Below, one piece after another: positions 21,928-33,400 of a DNA stretch of 64,000 bases. A model generated the notes under the pieces. It did not search any database and was not told where the DNA came from. It saw nothing but the letters and a program-made list of their open reading frames with translations. This DNA comes from Marisa cornuarietis (taxonomy: Eukaryota > Mollusca > Gastropoda > Architaenioglossa > Ampullariidae), in contig SMMW01000001.1 in assembly GCA_004794655.1 (NCBI GenBank), positions 16,156,501 to 16,220,500 of the forward strand, in the 5' to 3' direction. The position numbers were made by a program, and so were the translations under genes. Each line of letters begins with the position of its first letter. Position 1 is the stretch's first letter.

Positions 21928-24052
21928 AAAAGAAGGTTCATTTCATTTATATAGTGTTGAGCTTCAGCTAGATTTGTGGCAACACTTATCCTTTTATAGC
22001 TATATAATACTATAACATTGTCATGTGGCAGATTACAGTCAAAGAGGAAGATAGACTGTCCTCTGTAATCACTCAGATTGATGTGGATGCCTTCATTGTT
22101 CCGAGAGGAGCTTACATCAAGGTACCTACTGGTCAGACTGTCAGGAACCGAAGTTTTGAAGGTAATTTTTTTTAAGACCGAAAGAAGGAAGGTAGACAGG
22201 TTTTTTTTTTCTGTGGCCAGCATTGCAAATTATTATGGAGGCTATAGTTGTGATTCTCATTAGTTAGATCACAGGGTTTTCTTTTTATATGTGGTCATAT
22301 TCTTAATATTTGCCCCTCCTTTTTTTTTAGTTCACATGAAAAATTCAGACAAAATGCCTGCAATGCTGAGTTAGATATTTCAAGTTGACTTCACAACTAA
22401 GACTGCTTAATAATAGTTCACATGAAAAATTCAGACAAAATGCCTGCAATATTGAGTTAGATATTTCAAGTTGTCTTCACAACTAAGACTGCTTATTAGA
22501 GCATTATAAATCAGAAAGTGCTATCATCTTCAAACACTAGTTAAACCAAACTAGATTGTGTTCTCTTACTATCATCTGAATTAGTTGTCTGAAATACGTT
22601 TAGATAAGAATAATGTAGGAAGTGCATTGCAACAGAACCATGTCAAGGGAACTGTAATTGAGGCAGTGCAGTTAATGTGTATACAAAGCAGATTGTCAAT
22701 TTTTTATTCATAAGTGGATCTTTGCATGTTTGTTAAAGAGGAAAGAACAGCATATACATTTATACTGACAATTTGTTTCTGGTTTTAGTTTTTACTAGAG
22801 AAGTTATGAAACTCTAAAACAGAAGATCATTTAATGGGACAGTTGATATATTTTACACTGTGAAGTCTGAGTGAGGAAGTGTACTAACAGAAGAGAGTTG
22901 TGATTGTTTCTCTGGCCAGGCCTAACTGTGTCTGAAGCAGCAAAGCTGTGCAATTACATGCATTTTCGTCAAGCCATCGTCTTGCCACAGAAGCCTTTGC
23001 TGATTCGTGCCAACCTTGACAAAGCTATTGATTTTATGGACAACCTTGAAGATGATATTCCACAATGTAAGTGTGAAATTTTTATTTAATTTTTATGCGT
23101 ATGGACCTGCAACTTCACAGATCATATTAATGCTTTTAAATTGTATGAATTTTGAGCTCTCCCATCATATGTGTGCACTTTTTATTGTGCTTATGCAAAA
23201 TAATTTGCCCTGATGGTGTAAGGGGGACTGAATAACACTGAGATAGTGCTGCACATTGCAGTCAGTTTCCGATGGTCTAGTTTAATGCCCAAACTGTCTG
23301 ATTGTAAAAGCTTTAAAATAATCTACAAATTAATATACAAGTGGACTGATGCTATGTCATCCTGAGGTTTTCAGCAAACTGTTTTTAAATCTGCTGCATC
23401 TTCTCACCTATTGCAAACTGACTACAGGCATTGCATTGAAATTTGCATCTGTTTTATTATTATTTTGAAAAATCTTGTGGAGGTGCTGAGAAACCTTCTC
23501 AGTTATGTCCATGAAAGCTGTTGTTGGGTAGAATAATATATCTCTAGGGAGTGGGTAATTTGAACTAGACAATTCTGTTATGGGGTAAAATAAATGTGAA
23601 CAGACACAATTTTAAAATTTATAACATAATTTTACTTGTGTTACCCATCTGTGATTTCATTCATGAGCAACAAAACATCAGTGGTATACTTTGTGGTCAA
23701 ATTACTGGGTAAAATGTTATCTTCAGATGTTTAAATGCTTTCAGCTGTTCCATAATTTGATGATATACTTTATAACAGTACAAGTCATTTCAGTCATGAC
23801 ATTTTGGAAATATAATTATAAGAGAGTCTGCAGCTTTGTATGCAGTTGTAATGTTTATGCTCTTGTGTGTGCACTTATCATTTTCTTTCAGGTTCTTGGA
23901 CCCTGCAGTTTGAGCGTGGCAGCGGTCTGGTCACTCTGCGGAGCTTGCTTTGGCCAGGATACGTTTTCTACCATGTTCCTGGTACTCGGAGCTTTGGATC
24001 TGTGTATTTTGGCAATGGAGAAAAGAATCTTGATCTGCCCTTCATGTTGTAG
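21139..24052 (+). CDS. RSPH9: radial spoke head protein 9
   Basis: Five exons: 21139-21365, 21626-21791, 22032-22161, 22920-23066 and 23892-24052. They sum to 831 bases, that is 276 aa, the same length as the human protein. Family blocks appear in order: LSPERKAALQTSLVI, FWGKIIGVSDDYYVAQG, LLPPATPEM, GRFTGDPAHEYEY, IDVDAFIVPRGAYIKVPTG, LTVSEAAKLCNYMHFR, LDKAIDFMDNLEDDIPQ, LRSLLWPGYVFYHVPGT and the terminal GEKNLDLPFML. RSPH9 is a head subunit of the axonemal radial spoke, working with RSPH4A and RSPH1 in 9+2 motile cilia and sperm tails. Exon 3 needs the acceptor before ATTACAG at 22032, not the later CAG, to stay in phase. Intron 2 holds a TG microsatellite and intron 3 an 86-bp tandem duplication. 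Confidence 0.97.
21884..21926. repeat. (TG)n microsatellite
   Basis: About 21 TG units in RSPH9 intron 2. Confidence 0.95.
22329..22500. repeat. 86-bp tandem duplication in RSPH9 intron 3
   Basis: Two adjacent copies (22329-22414 and 22415-22500) start AGTTCACATGAAAAATTCAG and differ at only a few sites, such as GCTGAG versus ATTGAG and GACTTC versus GTCTTC. Noncoding. Confidence 0.9.
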
Positions 24053-24280
24053 GATAGCTGAACTGAACTTTAAGTACATACATCGTTTCTTGGCAACTTG
24101 ATGAACTGTCTGCCATTGTTAATTTCAAACTAAAATTTATTGTACCTATCCATCATTTTCTACCCCCTGCAGTTTCATAGATGGACAAAGTATGACTAGA
24201 CAACATTTAAATGTAAACTACATTTTGTCCAGGAGCTATCGGATAAGAATAATGTGGGTACACATAGCAATATGCAGGAA

Positions 24281-24286
24281 AATAAA
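24281..24286 (+). promoter_or_regulatory. RSPH9 polyadenylation signal
   Basis: AATAAA lies 229 bases after the RSPH9 stop, the first canonical hexamer downstream. Confidence 0.6.
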
Positions 24287-24899
24287 CGGACATATTTCCC
24301 GAAAGCCTCAGTAGTTTTTTTTTAAATTGTAACATTTTGAAATGCATTATACTGAAATTTCTTCAAAATATCACAACTAGCATTTTTTTGAAATTCACAA
24401 TATATTATTTTTTAGACCTTCCACTGAACACAAATTACGTAATTTTGTTCCTAAAATGAGAACTTAAAAATCTTAAGTTCTGTACATAACTGGCAAAAGA
24501 GATGAATACAGCAGGTAAGAATGTAATAAATCCATAAATAAATTTTTAACAATATATTTGACAACAAAGGCACACAGTCATTTCATGTCCACCCAGGCAT
24601 ATTTAACTTCCTTAAAAAGATAGTATAAACACTGATCGTCATGAAAATTCTTCAGCACTGTTGCATGCAATAACCTCAATGTAGGCTACCCACATATTTT
24701 ATTTGGATGATTTTAGCTCTTGTAATGAAATTATTGTTGGTTCTGAGAAGTTTGCTTCAAATTATCCTCCGGAAACTATGAAAAAGGCATGGACAAAATT
24801 ACGTTACTAAGGAAAACAGATAAAAAATTCTCTTCGTAATCTTCTGGAAAGATGCATGTTTTCTGCCTCTAGATGTGGCTCTTTGCACAAAATTCAGAA

Positions 24900-25130
24900 A
24901 CTATTTTTTTCTCATCTTTTGGCTACTTCCCCACTCATCTTCCTCTGCAGATTCATGAACCTCTCAGTTCTTGTTACCTGATTCCTTCATGTGTTTCTAT
25001 ATTTGTCTTGCATTAGTCATTAGTACTGTTGTTTATCCATCTTTCATGTTGTCCATGTCTCATTCTTGTTTCAAGCGCTAAGAGCACACTTATGAGTGTG
25101 AGTATGCATTATATAAATCCCACGTTTTTT
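24900..25130 (+). mobile_element. CR1-like LINE 3' tail
   Basis: Ends GCGCTAAGAGCACACTTATG, then AGTATGCATTATATAAAT. This is the plus-strand equivalent of the 3' end of the LINE at 29345-29430 (GCGCTAAGAGCATGCTCTCT on its sense strand). Noncoding remnant. Confidence 0.6.
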
Positions 25131-25884
25131 TGTTATCATCACTTTAGTTCTGCACCACTTTTCATTTTGTATGTTTCATAACATATTTGACAAAACTTAA
25201 AAAATATTCAGCTATAATGATGAACTGCTCAAATGGGCTCACAACTGAAATAAGATTTCAGTGAGATTTAAAATGAGATTGTGTGAGATTTTTCAGAAGA
25301 TTTTAAAGCAAAATTCTAAATTTTATATGTGGCACTTGGTTACAGGGCTTCCTGTCAAGGGTTTTGTCCAACTATTATGGTTTTCTTCTTTTCAATATTT
25401 ATTCTCCTCCCCAAGAGTAAAAATAACAAAATATTTTTACCACTATTTTCATACTTTATAGCAAGAAATAGGAACAAGGTGATAGGCGTTCACTCTCAAA
25501 TCAAGCAACCAAAAACTACAACTTGATTTTAAGAGCAAATAGCCATCTTTGCATAAAATAGTCTTCTCAATCCTGACAGACTGGTAATGTCTCATTTGAG
25601 AAGACCTTAAATTAGTTTTTTTTTTCTTGAGGGGGGAGGAGTTTTTATGTGTATTAACAAGACATGTAATGTTATATCTTGAAGATATATTAGAAGAAAT
25701 CACACTTAAGCCTTACACTGAATTATTTCACAAAAAAGTGTACTGCTTTCTGCGGTTTTACATGAAGGTGAGTACGGGAACAGGTCTGGCAGCAAATTAA
25801 AAACAAAGATAAAGATCACATCAAAATGATTTAATTTGTGTTACTAAGAAATGCAAATGACAGTTTTCTGAGATGTCAATTTGA

Positions 25885-28864
25885 TTAGTCTTTGAAATAC
25901 ACATTGTAACGTTTCCATTTGTAATTGGATTTATGTCCTTCTCGCACTCGTCCATTTGACAGCTGAGGCCGGAACTGTGGTAAAAGACCTTGAAAATGGG
26001 AAGGAAAAATATTAAAAATATTAAGTCAAAGCATGTGAATAAACAACAAAAACAGTTTTTAAAAAAACAGGGAAAACAGAATATGTAGAAACAAGTAAAG
26101 CTTTACAGACGTGAAAAATTATTTGCTGGGAATTTGGTCACTCAATAGAAAGAATTATTTGTCAATGGTTTGATGTAATTTATTAAACTATGTTAAGATT
26201 GAAAGTTTTTTTTCTAACAATAGGGTAAAAATATCCTATTTGTGTTCTCAAGATATATGCCTCCTGAAATTTCAATGCGCTGAAAGAAGTCAAAATCTTG
26301 ATGTCACGTTTGTACACAGATATGCCTAATTAGCACATAGCCTCACCACCACAATCCTACTGACTTTGATGGTGGATTCAAGCACTGAATAACTCAACTT
26401 TATTCTTTTTATTATTAATGTATGTTTGTGTGCATCTTTCTCTTTTTTTCTGACCCATTTCTGTCTCTTGATAAAAATATCTGCTGTTATGTTTTATCTG
26501 CTTGAATGTGTCCTATAAGTGTTTTGAATCTGTATTCAGAAAATATTTGTAAAGCGCATTGAGTCTACTGTACAATGAAGAAAAGCGTTATAAAAATCAT
26601 AATTATTATCATTAGTTAACCTAGAGTAGGATGATTTTAGTAGGCATGTATCTTCAAAATGGAAGGGGGAGGGTGGTTCACCCAGATTAGGGAAATAGTA
26701 TTTTACAATAAGCTTGGCCCAATCATTAGAACAAATAAGCATCATACAAGTCCTTTAAAATAGGTTCATGTATGTCAAGAACTGATGTAAACTGAAACTA
26801 TCATAAACCCTTACCAGCTTGTTGTGCTTTCCTGACAAGCCTGGCCAGCTTGTACTGTTTGCTTTTGCACACACCAGTGACTCTACTAGGTAAGAGGCAG
26901 CCATCTGGCCGTAAGAACTGACTTAAAATCAGGACGTCCTGAAAAAAGAATAACATGTAAATACTGTCAATGTGTAAGTACAATCAATTTGTAATTGCTG
27001 TCAACTCAATCACCACAAATACATTTATAGAAACTTGCACATGTGCATGTGTGCACATGTTTATGATGACAAGATCTGAATCCAAAACATTCCATTCCTC
27101 AATGGAGTGGTAATACACATGAATTTACAACTCTCAAATCTTATCAAAATGATATGGATTTGTTTCTTTGGATTAAAAAGAATGTTTATTGCAGAAATAT
27201 AAAAAGGCCTAAACCATTGTGTGCTACTAGCATGAATACATTCATTTTAGTAGAATAGCAACTGAAAGTCAAAGAGCTTACGGTGTATTTAAGGTGAGGA
27301 TGAATTTTGCATAAAGTGCAGCCTCCATCTTTGTTCTTGACAACATATGGTGCTCTCTCTGACTCTACAGTCACTCCTTCAATCTGAACACCAAAAGATC
27401 AAAAGAATGTACATCACATTTTAAAACTTGAAACTATCATTTATTGAATTCATTTATCAAAAATTATGCTGCTTGAGATTATGGTTACAAGTGAATGGTG
27501 CCAATTCCTTCGTCACAACTTGCTAATATGATTAACAGGAACCTTTCAAACTGATATTATAGTCTTACATAATAGAGAAAGACATTTTTTTTAAAAACGA
27601 TGTGTGCATTTCATCAAGTAAATATATGGATGACAACAAGGAGGACTTGCCTGTATTATCTTATTAATTACAACAGTGTTTTCAAAAGGAAATGGGGCTA
27701 CAAAGCTGATAGACTTAGCTAGACAAAGATGTCAAATTAAATGCCTTGTGCTGAATACTTACTGTTGTGACATTTTCTTTTGTTGTTTGAATTACTGAAA
27801 TAAATTGAAATATATCAATGAAGTATAGCAAAATACAAATTACAATATATATATATATAGATCAGTTATTTAATAAGAGCATTTATACAGTGCATTTTGT
27901 CAGGCAACTTGAAGCACTTTACATATATACAGGTACACAAGCACATACCTTTTAAGGGCAGGCATCAAATGTACCATCATAAACATACACATATACATGC
28001 ATACACACACAGGAAGAGAAAACCGGAGTACCCGGGGGTTGGGGGGGAGGGAAAATTGACAGTCAGCCCTGTAAGCAGATGTGACATCCAGAGAGAGGTA
28101 GTCCAAGTCGAGATATGAACCCATAACACCCAATTCTGCCATACCAACAGACCCATTAGACACTGCACCAATGCCATCCTGATTAGATGAGGAATGTATG
28201 GCATGATGTAGTGATGTGTATGCATGTGTAACAAAAAGTATTACATTTAATTTAATGAAATATTAAATGGTACTAGTATTACTAGTAGTAATCAAACAAC
28301 GGTATTGTTGCTCATGCTAAAGTGGACTGTAGTGTAACGATGTGTCACATGAATAGTAAAAGTTTAGTAACAGGTAAGCGCCATGACTTACACAGACATA
28401 GAAGGAGAGAGGGTGCATAAGATGCTAAGCCTCTACAGGATGAAGATTGTAACTACGGGAAATAATATTACGATTTCAGGTGTTTGGCTCGTGGGCAAAT
28501 CTCACATTTCCAACCAGTCTACAACTACTTCATAATGTGTACGCAAGGATAGCTCCTATAGCAGCAGAATTCCCATCGAAAGCCTCTGGATTATGTGGCG
28601 TTGTTGTGTTTATAGAACCGTAGAAGAAATTCGCAGAAAGGTAATCAGCAGTCGAATACTTTTGGGCTAGTTGGTTCTTGTACCGCGAGAGGTTGTTATC
28701 TGGTAATGTTTCTTATGTTAAAAAGATTCAGGCAACTTACTCTCTTTAAGGTTACGAACGCTAGACACACAAAGAGGTCTTTGCGATGAAATGGAAACCA
28801 GATCTGCAGATCTGGAGAATTTTGTAAGTAAAGTAGTAAAATTCTGAAACGCTTGCCGCAGCAT
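25885..28864 (-). CDS. MRPS18A: mitochondrial ribosomal protein S18A (mL66)
   Basis: Five exons on the minus strand: 28864-28741, 27794-27763, 27383-27282, 26938-26815 and 25988-25885. They total 486 bases (161 aa plus TAA). Exon 1 gives a basic, Arg/Ser-rich mitochondrial presequence (MLRQAFQNFTTLLTKFSRSA). Exon 3 has GCTLCKIHPHLKYT with the CxxC. Exon 4 carries the S18 core DVLILSQFLRPDGCLLPSRV, TGVCKSKQYKLARLVRKA. Exon 5 ends with LLPQFRPQLS and NYKWKRYNVYFKD. The protein is a bS18 paralogue placed in the large subunit of animal mitoribosomes. It is slightly shorter than the human protein, mainly at the C-terminus. An in-frame upstream ATG at 29032 exists but would precede the presequence. 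It is divergent from AP5M1. Confidence 0.95.
26400..26612 (+). mobile_element. CR1-like LINE/SINE 3' tail
   Basis: The AAAGCGCATTGAGTCTACTG motif is followed by a TTATAAAAATCATAATTATT tail, typical of CR1/L2-type 3' ends. It lies in the last MRPS18A intron. Confidence 0.55.
27862..28185 (-). mobile_element. tRNA-derived SINE, family C
   Basis: The minus strand shows an A-box-like TGGTGCAGTGTCTAATGGG and a B-box-like GGGTTCATATCTCG. The far end is the TGCTTCAAGTTGCCTGAC and TAAATGCTCTTATTAAAT tail shared in type with 57690-57785. It lies in MRPS18A intron 1. Confidence 0.6.
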
Positions 28865-30467
28865 ACTCAAAGTCACTTCTAACCCTGCCTTCCTTCGCCG
28901 GAAGTAAATGTTAGAGTAGGCTCCCTTATACACTGGTGGGAAGGGGTGTGCGAGGCGATGTTGACACGGGTACGCGCCGTACTTAGAACACTGAGAGTAA
29001 ATGATTCGTTTGTAATTAGATATTTCATTCATATATTGTTAGGTAATATGATTCTAAGATGTTGCTGAACTGGATACACTTTGTGGTATTTTAGTACGTT
29101 ACGAGACTCTTACACGATACAAGCATGGACGTCAATAGTTCGTGATACAAGTCATCAACAATTGTGTAACTAGTGGCCGTTGTGAAGGTATTGTGACGAT
29201 GTAAATGGAAAGAAGAGGCAAGGAAAAATAATGTTTTATTGTTGTATTCGAACACTGGTCTATTTAATAATAATCATGGCACTATGGGATTTTGATTTAT
29301 TTTTGTCAGGTGCTAAGTTTTGTTGGAGTTTAATTATTAAAGCTTTAATAATAATAATAGTGAAGATTTTTATAGCGCATATTCACACTCATAGAGAGCA
29401 TGCTCTTAGCGCTTAAAACGAGGAAGAGACGTGGACTAAGTAGATACAAAACAAAGGGGGCGAAAGAAAACGACAGTACTGACGACAAAACAGAAAACAA
29501 AAGGCAACAAGTAACAGGAACAGAAAAATATAGTGATTCTGCCGAGAAAGATGGGTAAATTAGCAAGAGGGAAGGGGGGATTAAGAAGGCCTAGCATTGT
29601 GGACTATGTTAGGAGTAATACTCAAGGAAGAGGTGCGTTTTCAGTGCAGATTTGAAAGATGCAATTGCATGTAGGAAGGTGGCGGATATGGAAAGGAAGA
29701 GAGTTCCATTGTTTTGCAGCACAGTAGCCAAAAGTCCTGTGACCATATGTTGTTGTTCTGGTAACAGGAACAGTTAGGATACGGTCGTCAGACGAAGAGC
29801 GTAGTTGTCTGGACGGAGAGTAAGGGATGAGAAGTTCAGAAAAATAGTCAGGACAGGAGCCAGCAAAGAAATTAAAACACAGCACAGACAGTTTGTATTG
29901 AATGCGAGAACGGATGGGTAGCCAGTGTAGAAAACGAAGGAGAGGAGTGACATGGTCCCTTTTCGTGGCTCTAAGCACCAGACGCGCAGCGGAGTTCTGT
30001 ACTCTCTGGAGTCTCTGAATGAGGTAGTCAGGGCAGCCTGCCAGCAAGGAGTTGCAGTAGTCAAGTCGAGAAAGAACAAACGCACAGACAAGAGTGTTGG
30101 TAGCGCGTGTAGAGAGAAAGTGACGGATGGCACCGATCTTACGGAGCTCATAATAGGCAGACTGACAGACAGCTGCTACATGTCTATCGAGTGTCATGTC
30201 ATCAGTGACAATAAATCCCAGATTCCTAACGGATGACGTGAAAGTGATGTTGCTGTCGCCCACCTTGATGTGATTGGGCAGACTGATGAGTGAAGGTTGA
30301 TGTCTTTTTCTATGGCACAAGAGGGCTTCCATTTTATCATCATTTAGTTTAAGCTTCTTTTTTTTACCATCCAGCCCTTGACAGAAATTTTGGATTTTTG
30401 TTTTAATTTATTATTTATATGTTTTTTTTCATCTGTAGATCGGGAATCTTAAAAAGAAGCAACAATC
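28865..30467. other. divergent MRPS18A / AP5M1 upstream region
   Basis: This separates the two start codons. A splice acceptor (pyrimidine tract then CTGTAG at 30438) directly before the AP5M1 start suggests a noncoding first AP5M1 exon further left, perhaps near 28900-29230, which would give a shared promoter. The CR1-like LINE at 29345-30348 sits between. The promoter location is inference. Confidence 0.45.
29345..30348 (-). mobile_element. CR1/jockey-like LINE, 5'-truncated, RT C-terminal region
   Basis: A minus-strand frame of 236 codons (30332-29622) is the distal part of a LINE reverse transcriptase: VGDSNITFTSSVRNLGFIVT (thumb), LSRLDYCNSLLAGCPDYLIQ, LQRVQNSAARLVLRATK, HWLPIRSRIQYKLSVLCF and QWNSLPFHIRHLPTC. 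All of these are standard in jockey/CR1 clade ORF2. Palm motifs with the catalytic Asp pair are missing. The 3' UTR ends in (ATT)n near 29345. It lies upstream of AP5M1 in opposite orientation. Confidence 0.88.
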
Positions 30468-33400
30468 ATGAGCATCCGACATCTGTGGATTATTCACCTA
30501 CCAACTTCTCAGAATAAGTCTGCGAAAGTTGTACTGAGCAGGCAAGTGTCGCACTTCTTGGATGAACAAAATGTCCTATTCACCTAGCTAGGTCTTGGCA
30601 AATATTAGTTGGTAACGTGTACGAAACATGACAGCTCATATGCAGAGATAGAATTAAATTTTTTAAGCAAATTAATAGAATTGTAATGGTTAGTGCATGG
30701 TACGAGTGCTTTTGAGTTTCAAGCATATCTGTCAACTTTGAAAAAAGGCTGATAAAATTGATGATTAAACTAACAGTGTCTTGTTCAGTGGATATAGTTT
30801 GTCATAAATTGGCATTGTGGCACAATAGTGAGGATAAGGTGTGAATAGTCTAAGCAGTCCATCTTAACTTATTTTTATGTGACATTGGAAATATTATAAT
30901 CAGTAATTGCTGTATATACAAAATGTATGCTCAGTAATGTAAGTTCATCAGAAAGGCATCTTTTGCTTTAAGATAGTGGGAATGTTAGTCTCCTGCTGTG
31001 TAATTAAAAATGTAGACTCTTGCTGTATAATTTAAAATGCAGACCTCATTTTTACTATGATTTTTTTTCACAAGAAATAAATTACATTTTCATAGTTCAT
31101 TAAAATATCCATTAAAGCATATAAATGAGATCAAATCATATGCCATTTTAAGCCTGTTGGGGACCCAAAATCTATTGTGTAAGTTATGATGATTTTTTTT
31201 CAGACAGAATATGTTTCTTAGAACATGTAAGTCAGCATTTTTGAAAAAGTCATAATAAAGAGATTAAAAAGCCATTTCATTCAGTCTGTAATCAACTTCT
31301 TTTTCACTTGCAGAAGATATCCTACTGTTGAAAAGAAGGCAAAGTTATGTGGAGTTGATAAGTATGTAGGGGTCCTGCCAGATCCACAAATGGCAAGACT
31401 TCTGCTGCAGGAGGTCGGTTGTGGACCATCTGGTAGGAAGGTAGGTAAAGATTTGTTGACTGGTTAACTGAGTGGTGGGGAAGGGATATGGTGTAAGTGG
31501 TAAACTTTCTCCCGCATACTCAGCCAGCAAATGTCTTACCTTTATTGAATGGGCTTAACCAGATCCCATGGCTACATCCCTCTACAGTAAGTTTCAGTGT
31601 CAAGTTGTGAGCAGCTCTGTTGTGTCGTTGATCAGATCTCCAGTACATTTGTTATCCCATCTGAGCTCTGCCCTTATATTCCCCAGGGCTAATCCTTTTG
31701 TGATGCACCTTTAGACCTGCTTTAATTAGCACCATTAACCCTAACCAATCACCACTGAGCACAGTTTTTGACACAATTATGCATTTCCTGCCTAAATATA
31801 ACTCAATCCTAGGCTACCAGATTCCCTTCTACATCCCCATCGATACTTTTCCCATCAGCTGATGAACTTTAGCTAGCAAACTAGTGCTGGTATATGAGCT
31901 CGCCTAATTATACTTACATGGGGATCTTACGTTTTATTAACAAAGATCTTTGTGTCTTTGTGCTCCTGACTATTTGCAAGAGATAGTTCCTCCTTACCAG
32001 CCGCCACGTCACTTGCGTTCTGGCTCCCAGTCATGCTTCTGTCTCCCTGCAGTGGAAGACACAAACAAGAAGCACACTGGAGCCAGGGCCTTCAGAAACG
32101 CTGCACCTAAACTGTGGAATGCTCTGCCATTGTCACTGTCCACCATCACCTCAGCAACCACATTTCAGAAAAGACTGAAGACTGATTTGTTTACTTAAGA
32201 TGGACTTCAACAACCAAGCACTACTTCTGTCTTTATTAATTTCTTGACTTTCCTGTCGTTTTATTTTATTTTATTTTATTTTTTCTTCTCCTGTTTTTGC
32301 TGCGCAATGAGCATTCTTCTGAATGGATACCTGCGCATTATAGATGAACATCATCATCATCACTGTCAACCATCAGCACAACAACCACGTTTCAGAAAAG
32401 ACTGAAGACTCATTTGTTTGCTTAAGAAGGACTTCAACAGCCAAGCACCACTTCTATCTTTATTATTTTTTACTTTCCTGTCGTTTTATTTTTTTCTTCT
32501 CTTCTGTTTTTGCTGCGCAATGAGGATTCTTCGGAATGGATACCTGCGCGTTATAAATCGACATCATCATCATCAAGATGTTTATGACATCAAGGTTTAG
32601 GATAGCAGGGTCAGACCAGCAGCTGATGCTGTTTATCAGAAAAAGAACAGATTTCTATGGAAACGGTATGTCCGAACTTTATGTGGTTGAAGTTGACGCT
32701 GTAGAATGGGTTAGCATTTTTCATCAGTTACTGGCTACAGTCTTACCACCTACCATAAAGCCTAATGTATTCATAAGGGCAGGTTTTCAGTCTTGTTTGT
32801 CTCACCTACCAGTTAATGCCAGTTGATAATGGTGACATCTCATATCAATCAATCGGTCAATCCTCTTCGTGCTATTTGCACATAAGGCCTCAACCAGTGC
32901 CCGCCACTGATGTCGATCGGTTGAAACCCGCTCCAGGCGACCCCATGTCCAGCCCTTTCCTTTCATCTCCCTTTCCACTGTTCTTCTCCAGGTTTCCTTT
33001 GGGCAGCCTCGTTTTCTTCGGCCGTCTGGGGTCCATCGTAGGGCGATTCTGGAGAGATCTGCTGTCTGCTGGCAGAGCTGGATGTCCAATCCATCACCAA
33101 CGCCTTCGTTGAACCTGCGTGGTGATGGACTCGGTTTCAGTTCTTTGGTGGAGTTCTTCATTGGTGATGGTGTTTGGCCAAAAGATGTTAAGTATGCGCC
33201 TGAGGCATCTGTTTTGGAAGACGTCAAGCCTGTTACCGATGTTTTTGGTCATCTTTCATGCTTCTGATCCATAAAGGAGGGTGCTGATCACATTTGACTT
33301 GAAGATTCTCAACTTGGTCTTCTGGGTGATGTTTTTTGCCTTCCATGTGCTCCTGAGTGAGGCGAAGGCTTGGCTGGCTTTCGCCAGTCGGGCTCGAATC

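Larger units (their letters stand above)
24053..25884. other. convergent 3' flanks of RSPH9 and MRPS18A
   Basis: This holds the RSPH9 3' UTR up to AATAAA at 24281, AT-rich sequence, and a CR1-like LINE tail at about 24900-25130. I see no further gene. Confidence 0.5.

Noticed and set aside
27900..28234. Overlapping ORFs on both strands around 28.0 kb
   Set aside because: They coincide with a SINE in MRPS18A intron 1 and have no domain.
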